Shown piece after piece: positions 23,433 to 45,247 of a stretch of DNA of 64,000 nt; within the stretch, counting starts at the first letter, position 1, and the number at the start of each line of letters is the position of its first letter. Made by a program: the position numbers and the translations under genes. The stretch is from Orientallactaga sibirica. Its lineage: Eukaryota; Chordata; Mammalia; Rodentia; Dipodidae. Below the pieces are notes generated by a model. It made no database searches, was not told the DNA's origin, and saw only the letters and a list, made by a program, of their open reading frames with translations. The DNA lies in NCBI GenBank assembly GCA_036365145.1, contig JAEOAD010001413.1:1658501-1722500 (forward strand). The letters are read 5' to 3'.

Positions 23433-24873
23433 TTCAATTTACTACTACAGGAATGGCTCAGGAGGTATGGCCACGTAACTTTTCTTAACTGCTAAAAAGA
23501 CCCCATTCCCTAGCTGGGCATGGTAAAACAGGAGGCCAGTCTGGGCTAAAGTACAGATCACTGGGCCCAGCAGTCAAAGGTGCTTGCTTTCAAAGCTGAG
23601 CGGGTTCTATTCTCCAACACCCAAGTAAAACTAGATGCCCAGAGTAGTGTATGCAGTGGCAAAGGCCCTGGCACACCCATAATCTTTCTCAAATATATAA
23701 GAATAAAAAGAATTTACAGGCTGTCTATATTGTCTATTCTTTTTCATAAAATGTATGTGTGTATAGTCTGCATCTACATATGTGGGGGAGGGTGCCTATG
23801 CACACGTGTGCCTGGGGACCAGAAAAAAAAAAAACCTTGGGTGTCACACTCAGGTACAAAATCTACCTTTTTTTTGTTTGTTTATTTGTTTTTTGGTTTC
23901 TTGGGGTAGGGTTCTGCTCTAGCCCAGACTGACCTGGAATTCACTATGTAGTCTCAGGGTGGCCTCGAACTCACAGCACTCCTCCTACCTCTGCCTCCCA
24001 AGTGCTGGGATTACAGGCGTGCACCACCACACCTGGCTAAATCTACCTCCGTATTTATTTATTTAGGATTTTTTGAGGTAGTGTCTCTGCAAATGAACTC
24101 CAGACGCATGTACCACCTTGTGCATCTGGCTTACATGGGTCCTGGGGAATCAAACCTGGGTACTTTGGATGTGCAGGCAAGCGCCTTAACCGCTAAGCCA
24201 TCTCTCCAGCCCAAAAGATTTTTTTTAGAAAGGGTGTGGAGAAAGAGAGACCCAAGAGAAGCCTCCCCCCTCCCCTCCGCCCCACTTGAGACAGGATATC
24301 ACTACGTAGCACAGGTTAGCCTTGAATTCATTATGTAGGCCAGGCTGGCCTCTCACAGTAGTCTAAGTACTGGAGTTGGGATTGAGGTTAAGGATGTAGC
24401 TCAACAGGTAAAAGTGCTTGTCCAGCATGCACTCAGCCGTGGGTTCGATCCCCGGGCACCGCATAAACCAAGTGCTGGGACTAAATCAAGCCTGGCTGCC
24501 TTCGAAGCCTTCTTCTGTCCTTTTCATCCCCGAAGCTGGTTAACCGCAGAGGTTCCGTGCCTGCTTTGGCCATGACACATACCTCTTTTAAAGTGCAATG
24601 GCACGCCCGTCTGTCCCCTCCGAGAAAGGAAAACCAGATTTTGGGACAACACCACCGCTTGTCCTGCCCGTCCACAGCGACCGGCTTGGGGCAGACAGAC
24701 GTCAATGAACCGCGAACGCACGGGGTTCGCCAAGTGACACAACTCGAGCCCCTACGGAGGGATCTGTGACACGAATGTCTGCGGAGACGCGGGGGGGGGG
24801 GAGCTCCAGACTTTGGGGAGCGGAAAGGGGCGGCTTCCGCTGGGGACTCACCGGAGGTTTTCTTCTCCACCAT
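19352..24873 (-). CDS. ZNHIT1: ZNHIT1 zinc finger HIT domain protein 1
   Basis: Nuclear subunit of the SRCAP (SWR1-type) complex, which deposits H2A.Z. Minus-strand exons in order: 24873-24852, 22775-22605, 20655-20576, 20485-20316, 19373-19352 (22+171+80+170+22 = 465 nt, 154 aa plus stop). The start has A at -3 and G at +4, giving MVEKKTS. Exon 2 encodes the basic RRVLDRAARQRRINRQLEAL segment, exon 3 a KKKKK patch. Exons 4-5 hold the HIT zinc finger with all eight ligands: C117, C120, C128, C131, C136, C140, H144, C149. The last exon has only seven residues' worth of coding (R/CLKWTV). The product appears almost or fully identical to the human protein as I remember it. Confidence 0.97.
19395..20235 (+). 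repeat. Old interspersed repeat, unnamed family, split by two Dip SINEs
   Basis: Blocks 19395-19567 and 20057-20235 belong together: GGGCTGTCAATTGGACAGGA at the left, CTGTAACCTTGAACTGTGGA at the right. The same family recurs at 49484-49800 and 61533-62335. It is common in rodents in my memory, but I cannot name it with confidence. Confidence 0.55.
19568..20056 (+). repeat. Two Dip SINEs inserted at the same target site
   Basis: Dip copies at 19568-19844 (long subtype) and 19859-20056 (short subtype). The target word AAAAAGGAGAGTG stands before, between and after them (19555-19567, 19845-19857, 20057-20069). In ZNHIT1 intron 4. Confidence 0.85.
20656..22604 (-). other. ZNHIT1: ZNHIT1 intron 2 content
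   Basis: Nearly all SINE: B1 (-) 20876-21052; ID (-) 21100-21184; B4-type (-) 21250-21602; B1 (-) 21614-21795; Dip (-) 21796-22104, with its CT/GA part duplicated (GATACAGAAATAGGCAGGTA twice); Dip (+) 22133-22325; B1 (-) 22325-22430. Unique sequence is limited to 20670-20870 and 22435-22600. Confidence 0.7.
22776..24851 (-). other. ZNHIT1: ZNHIT1 intron 1 content
   Basis: 22776-23100 is unique. B1 (+) 23101-23235; B1 (+) 23240-23430, ending in 49 uninterrupted A; Dip 3' part (+) 23550-23712; B1 (-) 23868-24042; Dip (-) 24080-24212; old B1 (-) 24286-24360; ID (+) 24386-24474. 24480-24851 is unique and GC-rich near the promoter. Confidence 0.7.
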
Positions 24874-25046
24874 TTGCGCAATACAGACGCCGGGGCGGAG
24901 GCGGGGGAACCCTACTGCGCACGCGTACTAAGCTCCCTAACGTGGGTCGAAGCGCCACTTCTGGTGGCGCATGCGCAGTCACCTCCCCGGCCCCGCCCCG
25001 CTTGCCCTTACGTGACGTTCCCTAGGAGACTGGCAAGCTGTCCGCC

Positions 25047-25142
25047 ATGTTTTGTAAGGGCAAACCTACTTCCGGCCTCATGGTAGCTGTGCCAGGTTTT
25101 GAAAGCCTCGCCGTGGAGTCGTTTTCTAAAAAGCGGCGCTAG
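25047..25142 (+). other. Small ORF (31 codons) in the bidirectional promoter
   Basis: ATG in good context (GCCGCCATG, G at -3) opens 31 codons, starting MFCKGKPTSG and ending SFSKKRR before TAG. It resembles no family I know. The ATG overlaps a YY1 motif, which explains its good context without translation. It would be an upstream ORF only if PLOD3 or another + transcript starts left of it. Confidence 0.15.
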
Positions 25143-25717
25143 GAGTTTCTCGAGAAATGCTTTTTTTTTTTTTTTTTTCCCCCCCTTTGGGCCCTTGTGG
25201 AGGAGCTACGATCACAAAGGCCACCCACCCACCCACCCACCCCGCAGCCGGGGCTTCTCCCCAGGGCAATCGAGGCCTGCAGACTTGAGTGGGGAATCCC
25301 GAGGATGGTTCTTTGCGAAGGAAACGTCCCCGCTGCGGCGGTCCCGGGACAGCATCTCCCGCCTGCCTGCCGCCCCGGGGCGGTGCTCAGCCCTCCCGTC
25401 CCGGTCAGCTCTTCCGCCCGGGGCTGCTCGGGACAGGGCTGCGGCCAGGACCCGCCCCCGCATCCCGCCCGACCCGGGGTCACATCCCCTCCTCTCCGGG
25501 CTCCTCACGTGTGAAGCCGGCGGTGGAGCCCAGCAGCCCTCCTCCTTCCCCCCAGCTCCTCCCCAGTCCCCCCAGGCCCGGCGCCCCCTTTGCTCTGCAC
25601 GCTCAGCCCCGGGGGAGCAGGAGGGGGACAATCCTTGCCTTGTCTCGCCGTCTGCATCTCGAGTTTTCTGTAGCCTCCGGTTACGCCTTTTTTTCCAGGG
25701 CGGAGTCCCCAGCCCCG

Positions 25718-25754
25718 CTCCTCCTCCTCCTCCTCCTCCTCCTCCTCCTCCTCC
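25718..25754 (+). repeat. (CTC)n trinucleotide repeat in the PLOD3 5' UTR
   Basis: About twelve uninterrupted CTC units 130-165 bp upstream of the PLOD3 ATG. Confidence 0.85.
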
Positions 25755-25882
25755 CTGCGGGCGGCTCGGCTGCTCGGGTTCCCTCCCGCGTTGCCCCAGA
25801 ACCTTCTCCTGAGTTGGAATCCGAGTAGCACACAGCTCAGCCCCGTGAGGGCCTGTGTGTCCTCTCCGGCCTGCTCCCGGCT

Positions 25883-36394
<10,512 letters not shown>

Positions 36395-36580
36395 TGAACC
36401 CCCATCCCTGGAGAGCGGGCTCTGCTCTGCCCACCTCTTCACTTCCTGAGTGGGTATCATGTGTCCCCAGGACTGAATGTCACCCCACCCACAGCCCTCT
36501 CTGGAAGCTTCTGGACTGCCTCACCCTCCCTGTGCCCCCCAGAGGCTCATGGGAATGGATTTCTGGGGGCTTCCTGAGTT

Positions 36581-36619
36581 AATAAATTATTAAGGTTTAT
36601 CAGCCTCACTCCCAATAAA
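36581..36619 (+). terminator. PLOD3: PLOD3 poly(A) signals (two)
   Basis: AATAAA at 36581-36586 and at 36614-36619; the second, in CCCAATAAAGG, is probably the main one. The 3' UTR is about 290 nt. Confidence 0.85.
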
Positions 36620-36648
36620 GGATAATTTGTAACTCTTGAGTCCATGAG

Positions 36649-37105
36649 TCTTTTTTTTTTTGTTTTTTTGAGGTAGGGTCTCACTCTAGCCCAGGCTGAC
36701 CTGGAATTCACTCTGTAGTCTCAGGGTGGCCTCAAACTCAGGGCGATCCTCCTACCTCTGCCTCCCAAGTGCTGGGATTAAAGGTGTGTGCCACCATTCC
36801 CAGCTCCATGAGTTTTTTTTTTTTTAATATATTTTATTTATTTGAGAGAAAGAGAGAATGAATGGGCACACCAGGGCCTCCACCCACTGCAAACAAACTC
36901 CAGAGATGTGCCCCCTTATACATCTGGCTTACATGGGGCCTGGAGAGTTGAATGGGGATCCTTTGGCTTTGCAGGCAAACGCCTTCACTACTAAGCCAAC
37001 TTTGCAGCCCCTCCATGAATCTTTTTGAGACAGACTCTCACTATGTAGCCATCTTCCTGCCCAGCCTCACAAGGGCTGGAATTACAAGTGTGTGCCACCA
37101 TGCTG
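36649..37105 (-). repeat. Antisense B1, Dip and B1 fragment just after PLOD3
   Basis: 36649-36808 B1, 36820-37008 Dip, 37019-37105 B1 piece. They start within about 15 bp of the expected cleavage site. Confidence 0.75.
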
Positions 37106-37314
37106 GAGCTTGGAGGCCCCTCTTTTTGTGGTTTGTTTTGTTGCTTGTTAAAGTGTGGTACAGTGTGGTGTATGGACATATATGTGCCCATGCAGTGCCC
37201 CATACTCTCATCTGCGTTCGCCTGTGGTGGTCAGAAGTAAATGGCAGGTGTCTTGCTCCATCAATCATATGCCCATTTCTTTGTTTTAATTATACATAGA
37301 TATAGATATATTTA

Positions 37315-39981
37315 TTTATATTTGAGAGAAAGAAGCAGATAGAGATTGGGCACACAAGAGCATCTAGCCACTGCAAATGAACTGCAGATGCATGCGCCAT
37401 CTTATGTATCTGGCTTACGTGGGTCCCGGAGAATTGAACCTGGGTTCCCAGGCAAGTGTTTTAACTGCTAAGCCATTTCTCCAGCCCCTTTTTAATATTT
37501 TATTTATTTATTTGAGAGAGAGAGAGAGAGAAGAGGTAGATAAGAGAGAGAATGGGCACGCCAGGGCCTCCAGCCACTGCAAACAAACTCCAGACCCATG
37601 CGCCACCAGGTGCATCTGGCTTATGTGGGTTCTTAAGCTTCACAGACAAGTTCCTTAAGCACTAAGCCACTTCTCCAGCTTTTATACCCATTTTATTTAT
37701 TTATTTATTTATATTTTAAATGCTCTTTTATTTTTTATTTATTTACTTATGTTTCAGTTTTTCTTTTTTTAAATTATTTATTTATTTGGAAGCAGAGAGA
37801 GGAGACAGAAAGAGAGAGAATAGGCATGCCATGGCCTCCAGATACATGTGTCCCTTGTGCACCTGGCTTACGTGGATCCTGGAGAATTGAACATGGGTCC
37901 TTTGGCTTCACAGGCAAACACCTTAACCACTAAGCCATCTCTCCAGCCCTTTTATACCCATTCTTACTTGAAGTCTTATGGACCCCAGAAGTGATGTGGC
38001 TTCAGAGGTGATGTGGGCAGTGATTTCATGTGGAGGGAGAGCTCTGAAGGGTGAGCAGGATTGAGGAAGGAGAAGTCATGCTGAATAGCGGGATCTCCTG
38101 AGCAAAGCTGAGCTTGGGAGCTGGGCTGGTGTGCACTAATGTGATCCCAGCACGTGGGAGGCTGAGGCAGGGGGATCCTGAGCTCAAAGCCAGCCTGGGC
38201 TACATAGTGAGAGCCTATCTCAAAACAAAACAGGCTGGGGGCTGGGTGTGGTGGTTCAGGGAGGCAGAGGTAGGAGGGTCGCCGTGAATTCGAGGCCACT
38301 CTGAGACTACATAATGAATTCCAGGTCAGCCTGGACTAGAGTGAGACCCTACCTTGAAAAAAAAAAAAAAAAACAGGCTGGGGTGATGACTCAGTAGTTA
38401 AAGGCAATTATTTGTGAAACCTGATGACTCCGATTGAGCCAGACACAAAAAGCAGGACATGCATCTGGCATTTATTTGCAGTGGTAAGAGACTCTGGTGT
38501 GTCCATAACACACACACACGTGCGCGCGCGTGCGCGCGCGTTTCAAAATCTGTCAGGCGTGGTGGTACCCACCTTTAATCCCAGCACTTGGGAGGCAGAG
38601 GCAGGAGGATCGCCGAGAGTTCGAGGCCACCCTGAGACTACATAGTGAATTCCAGGTCAGCCTGAGCCACTGTGAGATCCTACCTCGAAAAACAAAACAA
38701 CAACAACAAAAAAAAACCCATAACACATAAACAAACAAACAAATAAATAGAAACAAAGATATAAGAATTTAGAATGAAGATGGAGACATGATAGGAACCA
38801 ATGGGAGTCTGTCATCATTAATCACCTTCTTCATATTATGGCATGAATGAAACAAGGGGGTAAGGGCTGAAGAGATGGTGCTCTTAATCAAGTGCTTGTC
38901 ATACCAGCATGAGGCTCAGAACACACATTAAAAAAGCCGGGTGTGGGCTGGAGAGATGGCTTAGGGGTTGAGGCGCCTGCCTCCTAAGCCTAAGAACCCT
39001 GGTTCCAATCTCCAGTGGTTCCAATCTCCAGGTCCCACGTTTAGCCAGATGCAAAGTGATGCAAGGGTGCAATGCTGCACTTGACCACAAGGGGGCGCAC
39101 ACATCTGGATTTCGTTTGCAGCAGCTAAGACACTGCTGGCGCGCTAATCTCTGTCTTCCTCTCCCTCTCTCTGTCTGTCTCTCTCTCTCTGTGTCTCTCT
39201 CCAAAAAAAAAAAAAAATAATAATAAAAAAGTTTAAAGAAGCCGGGTGTGACACTAGGTGTGGTGGCACGTGCCTTTAATCCCAGCACTAGGAAAGCAGA
39301 GGTAGGAAGATCCCCGTGAGTTCGAGGCCACCCTGAGACTACATAGTAAATTCCAGGTCAGCCTGGGCTTGAGTGAGACTCTCCCTCGAAAAACCAAAAA
39401 AAAATAAAATAAATGCTGGGTGTGGACTGGAGAGATGGCTCAGCGGTTAAAGTGCTTTCCTGCGAAGCCTAAGGACTCATGTTCAACTCTCCAGGTCCCA
39501 TGTAAGCCAGACACACAGTGACGCAAGTGCGTAAGGTTGCACATGTGTACAAGGGGGCGGACACATCTGGAGTTCAATTGCAGTGGCTGGAGGCCCTGGT
39601 GCGCCAATTCTCTCTCTCCCTCTCTCTCTCTCTCTCTTCCTCTCTCCCTTTGTCTCTAATAAATAAAAAATAAACTGAAAAAAAACTTTAAAAATAAATT
39701 TAAAAAGCTAGGTGTGGTGGCACATGCTTGTCAGTAAGATATTGTCTTTTCTTTTTTGTTTTGATTATTTATTTATTTTGAGGTAGAGTTTTACTCTAGT
39801 TCAGGCTGACCTGGAATTCACTATGTAGTCTCAGGGTGGCCTTGAAGTCATGGTGATCCTCCTACCTCTGCCTCCTGAGTGCTGCAATTAAAGGCGTGCG
39901 TCACCACGCCCAGCTTTTTATTTATTTATAAGCAGAGGTGGAGAGAGAGAGAAAAAGAAAATGGATGCACCAGGGCCTTCT
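37315..39981. repeat. Direct duplication 1, left copy (clean)
   Basis: Antisense Dip copies at 37315-37488, 37490-37680 and 37760-37950. 37951-38110 is unique, then old B1 38112-38230, B1 (+) 38250-38375 and a Dip fragment 38376-38505. A CA/CG tract lies at 38507-38540, then B1 (+) 38548-38750, long Dip (+) 38945-39235, B1 (+) 39245-39410, Dip (+) 39423-39690 and B1 (-) 39765-39915. An antisense Dip starts at 39916 and stops abruptly at 39981. The whole segment aligns with 42662-45247. Confidence 0.85.
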
Positions 39982-42661
39982 CTGACCTAATTGAAAGTGC
40001 ATCCCTTAGAGAGAGAGAGAGAGCTGAGAGAGAGAGAAAACACATCACAATGAGAGAGAACATATCCATATGAGACAAGAGGTAAAATCTTTATAAAAAT
40101 AAACATTAAAAATTCATAGAAAAGGCTTCTCTTGGCTTAGCACTGGGCTTCTGCCTCAAAGCCAGTATCCAGGTTTGCTTGAATAACCATCATAAGCCAG
40201 ATAAAGGAGGCACATTTTCTGGAGTTCATTTAGGAAACTTGAACCCATTAGCAGTCATTCTTTATTCTCCTGAGCCCTATTAATAAATTAGAAATCAATA
40301 CTCTAGGCACTTGTGACACTATATTAATTTTGTCTTTATGAGTTTTAATTTGTTTTTCTGAATACTTTAGGCTCAAAGGTTAATTACTCTGGTCAAATCA
40401 TTGACTTCTTAAAACGGAACACCTTTTTTTTTTTTTTTTTGGAGGTAGGGTCTCACAGTGGTCTAGGCTGACCTGGAATTAACTACCTAGTCTCAGGGTG
40501 GCCTCTCTCGCCTCCTAACCTCTGCCTCCCGGTGCTGGGATTAGCCACGCCACTGATGAGAATTTATCTTATATTGCCAGATGGGACACAATATTTTTTA
40601 TTTTTATTTTTATTTTGCCCAGATAGGTAGGGTTGCCATGAGTCCAGGCTGACCTGGAAGTCAAGTGAGTTCCAGGTGGCCCAGGCTAGAATGATCCTGC
40701 CTCAAAACAAAACAGAGCCAAGTCCTGGATTATGGCATGAGCAGTTACCACACTTGGCTCTTGTTCAGTGTTTCAGGTTTGATTGTCAGAAATAATTGAG
40801 TCAGATTTTACAAAGCCAGTATCATGCCAATAATTATTTGCAGTGGAAAAGAGCCTAATGACACATGCCCATAATCCTTTCTCTGAGGCTTTGGAAGAAG
40901 AACATCTTTTAAAAATTTACGCTTGTTTGTGAGTTCAAGGACAGTCTCACAAATTACCCAGGCTGACCTCTAAAATCATGTAGTCTCAAAAGCAATCCAA
41001 GCCTAAGAAACTGGTTCCAATCTGGTTCCAATCTCCAGGTCCCACGCCTAGCCAGATGCAAAGTGATGCAAGGGCGCAATGCCGCACTTGACCACAAGGG
41101 GGGCACACATCTGGATTTCTGTGACTAATCCCATCAATGCTTTCCATGGATGCATCTCATCTCTTCACTCTATGCTATTTCTGCTTCTGACCTTTTATTA
41201 TTTATTCTTAGCAGTGTTTTTGTTGTTGTTGTTGTTGTTGTTTGGCAGTGTTGAGGATCAAACCCAGGGCCGTGAACATGCTAGGCAAATGCTCTTTGAC
41301 CAAGTGTCCTCTCTATCCCCGAGCTGTGATGTTAAAGTTCTTCTGTAGTAGTCAAGCCTATTAAGTTGTTTTTTTGGTTTTTGGTTTTTTGAGGGTCTCG
41401 CTCTAGGTCAGGCTGACCTGGAATTCACTATGTAGTCTCAGGGTGGCCTTGAACTCATGGTGGTCCTCCTACCTCTGCCTCCTGAGTGCTGGGATTAAAG
41501 GCGTGCCCCATCACGCCCAGCTTAAGTTCTTTTTTTTCATTTCATATTAAGACAGGTGCATTTGTAACTCAGGGTGTTGTAGCACGAGGTGCATCTGGTT
41601 TATGGACCTGGGTTGGAGCACTCCCCCTCCTTTGGTTCACACAAAGGAAGACATTAACCACTAAGCCAGAAGACCAGAGTCTATTTTTAAAAGATTGATT
41701 TCATAGGTGTAGCTAAGTGATTCTTTTTGAATGGGCAAAGAGGCATATGAATTTAAAAATGAGACTAGATAGTAAAGCTTTTGTTTTAAACAAAACAAAA
41801 CAAAACTTACCCTTGAAAAACAAAACAAACAATATATATTTGTAGTGTATATACTATGTTTTATTTGTTTGAGCAGACCTTAGGACAGATATTTCCAGGC
41901 TGCTTCTGCACTGCAAACAAAAGGAGATTCCATGTGCCCATTTCTGCTAAATCCTGAGACAGAACATGGGTGCTGGGGCCAGGGGCCTGTCCTTAGAAAG
42001 GCAGGCAAGCAGCTATTAGTGTGGAGCCATCTTTCCAGCCCTTTTTTTTTTTTTTTTTTTTTTTATCAGTTGATGTCTACATCTAGCTCAGAATACCTGG
42101 AATTCACTTAGTCTCAAGGCACTTTGAAAAGATTGCCATGGAATGTGAATGATGTTAATTTTTTTTTGGTTTTTCGAGGTAGGGTCTCATTCTGGTCCAG
42201 GCTGAATGGAATTAACTATGTAGTCCGTTTTATGATCCTTACAACTGTGATCCAAGAGATAAAAACTGAGTGCTGGGATTAAAGCCGCGCCCTATAAAAT
42301 GCAAGGAGCTGAAATGATCCACTTTAAAAAGTCCATTTGTCAGTTACCAGTACCATTGAACGGGAAATTGCACAATAGTGAAATCTTCATGGGGAAAGGA
42401 TTAAAAAATTGAAAAAATGTCAAGATGAAATTTTATTATTTACAAACACTCTGAAGAGCTATGTCATCCAACAGTGTATTTTGAAAATGCTTTTTATTTG
42501 CATAGGCATGGTGCCCACTGTTTAATCCTGAGAGGATGCAGAGGTATCAGCCATCCGCAGCTCTTCCTGCTTGCACGCTGAGACTGACAGAATGGGCAGA
42601 AGGTCGTCTGGGCTGCGCTTCAAAGGTGTTGCTTCACAGGCAAGCCCCACTCACAATTTTG
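39982..42661. other. Degraded repeat-rich sequence between the two copies of duplication 1
   Basis: Broken B1 pieces (40425-40552 and 42160-42285 antisense; 41363-41522 antisense and better kept), a long-Dip piece (41018-41118), an antisense ID (41230-41320), and a poly(T) at 42039-42065. Much else is AT-rich and unrecognised. Many SINE landmarks are present but interrupted by small deletions. No coding sign. Confidence 0.5.
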
Positions 42662-45247
42662 TTTATATTTGAGAGAAAGAAGCAGATAGGAGATTGATAA
42701 TACAAGAGCATCTAGCCACTGCAAATGTCAGATTTGGCCCATCTTATGTATCTGGTTTACGGGTCCGCAGAATTGAACCTGTTCCCAGGCAAGTGTTTTA
42801 ACTTCCCGTCATTTCTCCAGCCCCTTTAATATTTTATTTATTTATTTGAGAGAGAGAGAGAGAAAGAGGTAGATAAGAGAGAGAATGGGCAATACAGTGC
42901 CTCCAGCCACTGCAAGGGAACTCCAGACCCATGAAGCCCACCAGGTGCATCTGGCTTATGGGTTCAGGCTTCACAGACAAGTTCCACAGGGTAGAGGCCA
43001 CTTCTCCAGCTTTTATACCCATTTTATTTATTTATTTATTTATATTTTAAATGACCACTTATTTTTTATTTATTTACTTATGTTTCAGTTTTTCTTTTTT
43101 AAATTATTTATTTATTTTTTTTTTTTTTGAAGCAGAGAAGAGACAGAGAAAGAGAGAGAATAGGCATGCCATGGCCTCCAGATACATGTGTCCCTTTGCA
43201 CCTGGCTTACGTGATCCTGGAGAATTGAACATGGGTCCTTTGCTTCACAGGCAAACACCTTAACCACTTAGTTATCATCTCTCCAGTTTTTATACCCATT
43301 CTGGAATTGAAAGTCTTATGGACCCCAGAAGTGATGTGGCTTCAGAGGTGATTCAGGCACTGATTTACATGTGGAGGGAGAGCTCTGAAGGTGAGCAGGA
43401 TTGAGGAAGGAGAAGTCATGCTGAATAGCGGGATCTCCTGAGCAAAGCTGTGAGCATGGGAGCTGGGGCTGGTGTACATAATGTGATCCCAGCTTTTTGG
43501 GAGGCTGGGAGGCAGGGGATCCTGAGCTTTCAAAGCCAGCCTGGGCTTAATAGTGAGAGCCTATCCTCAAAACAAAACAGGCTGGGGCTGGGTGTGGTGG
43601 TTCAGGGAGGCAGAGGTAGGAGGGGGCACGTGAATTGAGGCCACTTGAGAGGCCATAATGAATTCCAGGTCAGCCTGGACTAGTGAGACCCTACCTTGAA
43701 AAAAAAAAAAAAAAAAACAGTATGGGGTGATGACTCAGTAGTTAAAGGCAATTATTTGTGAAACCTGATGACCGATTGAGCCAGACACAAAAAACCAGGA
43801 CATGCATCTGGCATTTATTTGCAGTGGTAAGAGACTCTTGTGTCCATAACACACACACACACTTCATATGCAAATGTTAATCATATTCAAAATCTGTCAT
43901 TTTTGGTGGTACCCACCTTAATCCCAGCACTTGGGAGGCAGAGGCAGGAGGATCGTCCCAGAGTTCAAGAGGCCACCCTGAGACTACATAGTGAATTCCA
44001 GGTCAGCCTGAGCTACTGTGAGATCCACCTCAAAAACAAAACAACAACAAAAAAAAACCCATAACACATAAACAAACAAACAAATAAATAGAAACAAAGA
44101 TATAAGAATTTAGAATGAAGATTGAGAAATTTTAAAACAATATTTTCATCATTAATTTATTTCTTTATATTATGGCATGAATGAAACAAGGGGGTAAGGG
44201 CTGAAGAGATGGTGCCTTAATCAAGTGCTTGTCATACCAGCATGAGGCCTCCAGCCACACATTAAAAGCGGTGTGGCTGGAGAGATGGCTTAGGGTTGAA
44301 TTGATGCTTCCTAAGCCCAAAACCCTGGTTCCATCTCCAGTGGTTCCAGAATCCAGGTCCCATGTTTAGCCAGATGCAGTGTTGCAAGGGTGCAATGCTG
44401 CACTTGACCACAAGGGGGCTAACACATCTGATTTTTTCACAGCAGCTGAGACACTGCTGGGCCGCCCATCTCTGGTTCCTCCTCCCTCTCTGTCTGGAAC
44501 TCTATTTGATGTATTTTCTCCAAAAAAAAAAAAATAATAATAATAAAAGTTTAAAGAAGCCGGGTAGACACTAGGTGTGGTGGCACGTGGCCTTTAATCC
44601 CAGCATTTTGAAAGCAGAGGGGAAGATCCTCGTGAGTTGCCACCCTGAGACTACATAGTAAATTCCAGGTCAGCCTGGGCTTGAGTGAGATTTCCTCGAA
44701 AAAAAAAATAAAATAAATGCTGGGTGTGGACTGAGAGATGGCTCAGCGGTTAAAGTGCTTTTCCCAAGCCCTAAGGACTTTGTTCAACTCTCCAGGTCCC
44801 ATGGACTGTGAATTACAGTGACGAAAGAGTGGGTTGCACATGTATACAGGACACATCTGGAGTTCAATTGTAGCCACTGGAGGAAAGTGCCAATTCACTT
44901 TCTAATTCCTCTCTCTCTCTTCCTCTCCCTTTGTTTCTAATAAATAAAAATAAACTGAAAAAAACTTTTAAAATAAATTTAAAAAGCTAGGGTGGAGAGA
45001 CATGCTTGTCAGTAAGATATTGTCTTTTCTTTTTGTTTTGATTATTTATTTATTTTGAGAAGTTTGCATCTAGTTCAGGCTGACCTGGAATTCACGTGTA
45101 GTCTCAGGTGGCCTTGAACCTGGTGAGATCCTCACAGGCTGCCTCCTGAGTGCTGCACTATTCATCTCTCCAGCCCAGCCTTTTTATTTATTTATAAGCA
45201 GAGGTGGAGAGAGAGAGAAAAAGAAAATGGATGCACCAGGGCCTTCT
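42662..45247. repeat. Direct duplication 1, right copy (indel-rich)
   Basis: Same order of elements as 37315-39981, about 80 bp shorter in total through scattered 1-10 bp losses and local replacements. The antisense Dip at its end runs on intact to about 45375, whereas the left copy is cut at the matching base. Confidence 0.85.

Larger units (their letters stand above)
24874..25882. promoter_or_regulatory. Bidirectional CpG-island promoter of ZNHIT1 (-) and PLOD3 (+)
   Basis: 1,009 bp between the two start codons, GC-rich with many CpG and no TATA box. It has an NRF1-type palindrome GCGCATGCGCA (24967-24977) and a second TGCGCACGCG (24916-24925). A GC box CCCCGCCCCG lies at 24991-25000, a CRE-like TTACGTGACG at 25009-25018, a YY1-type CCGCCATGTTT at 25042-25052 and an ETS site ACTTCCGG at 25068-25075. 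These crowd near the ZNHIT1 side, so that start is probably about 24880-25050. PLOD3's 5' UTR would include the CTC repeat at 25718-25754. Confidence 0.75.

Noticed and set aside
24386..24474. tRNA-like sequence with boxes A and B (TAGCTCAACAGG, GGTTCGATCCC)
   Set aside because: Matches an ID-type SINE; no paired acceptor stem closing at the right distance, so not called a tRNA gene.
25099..25831. Long open frames in both strands over the PLOD3 5' region (up to 237 codons)
   Set aside because: GC-rich CpG-island sequence lacks stops by composition. The frames are Pro/Arg/Ser-rich low complexity and overlap the 5' UTR and start of PLOD3.
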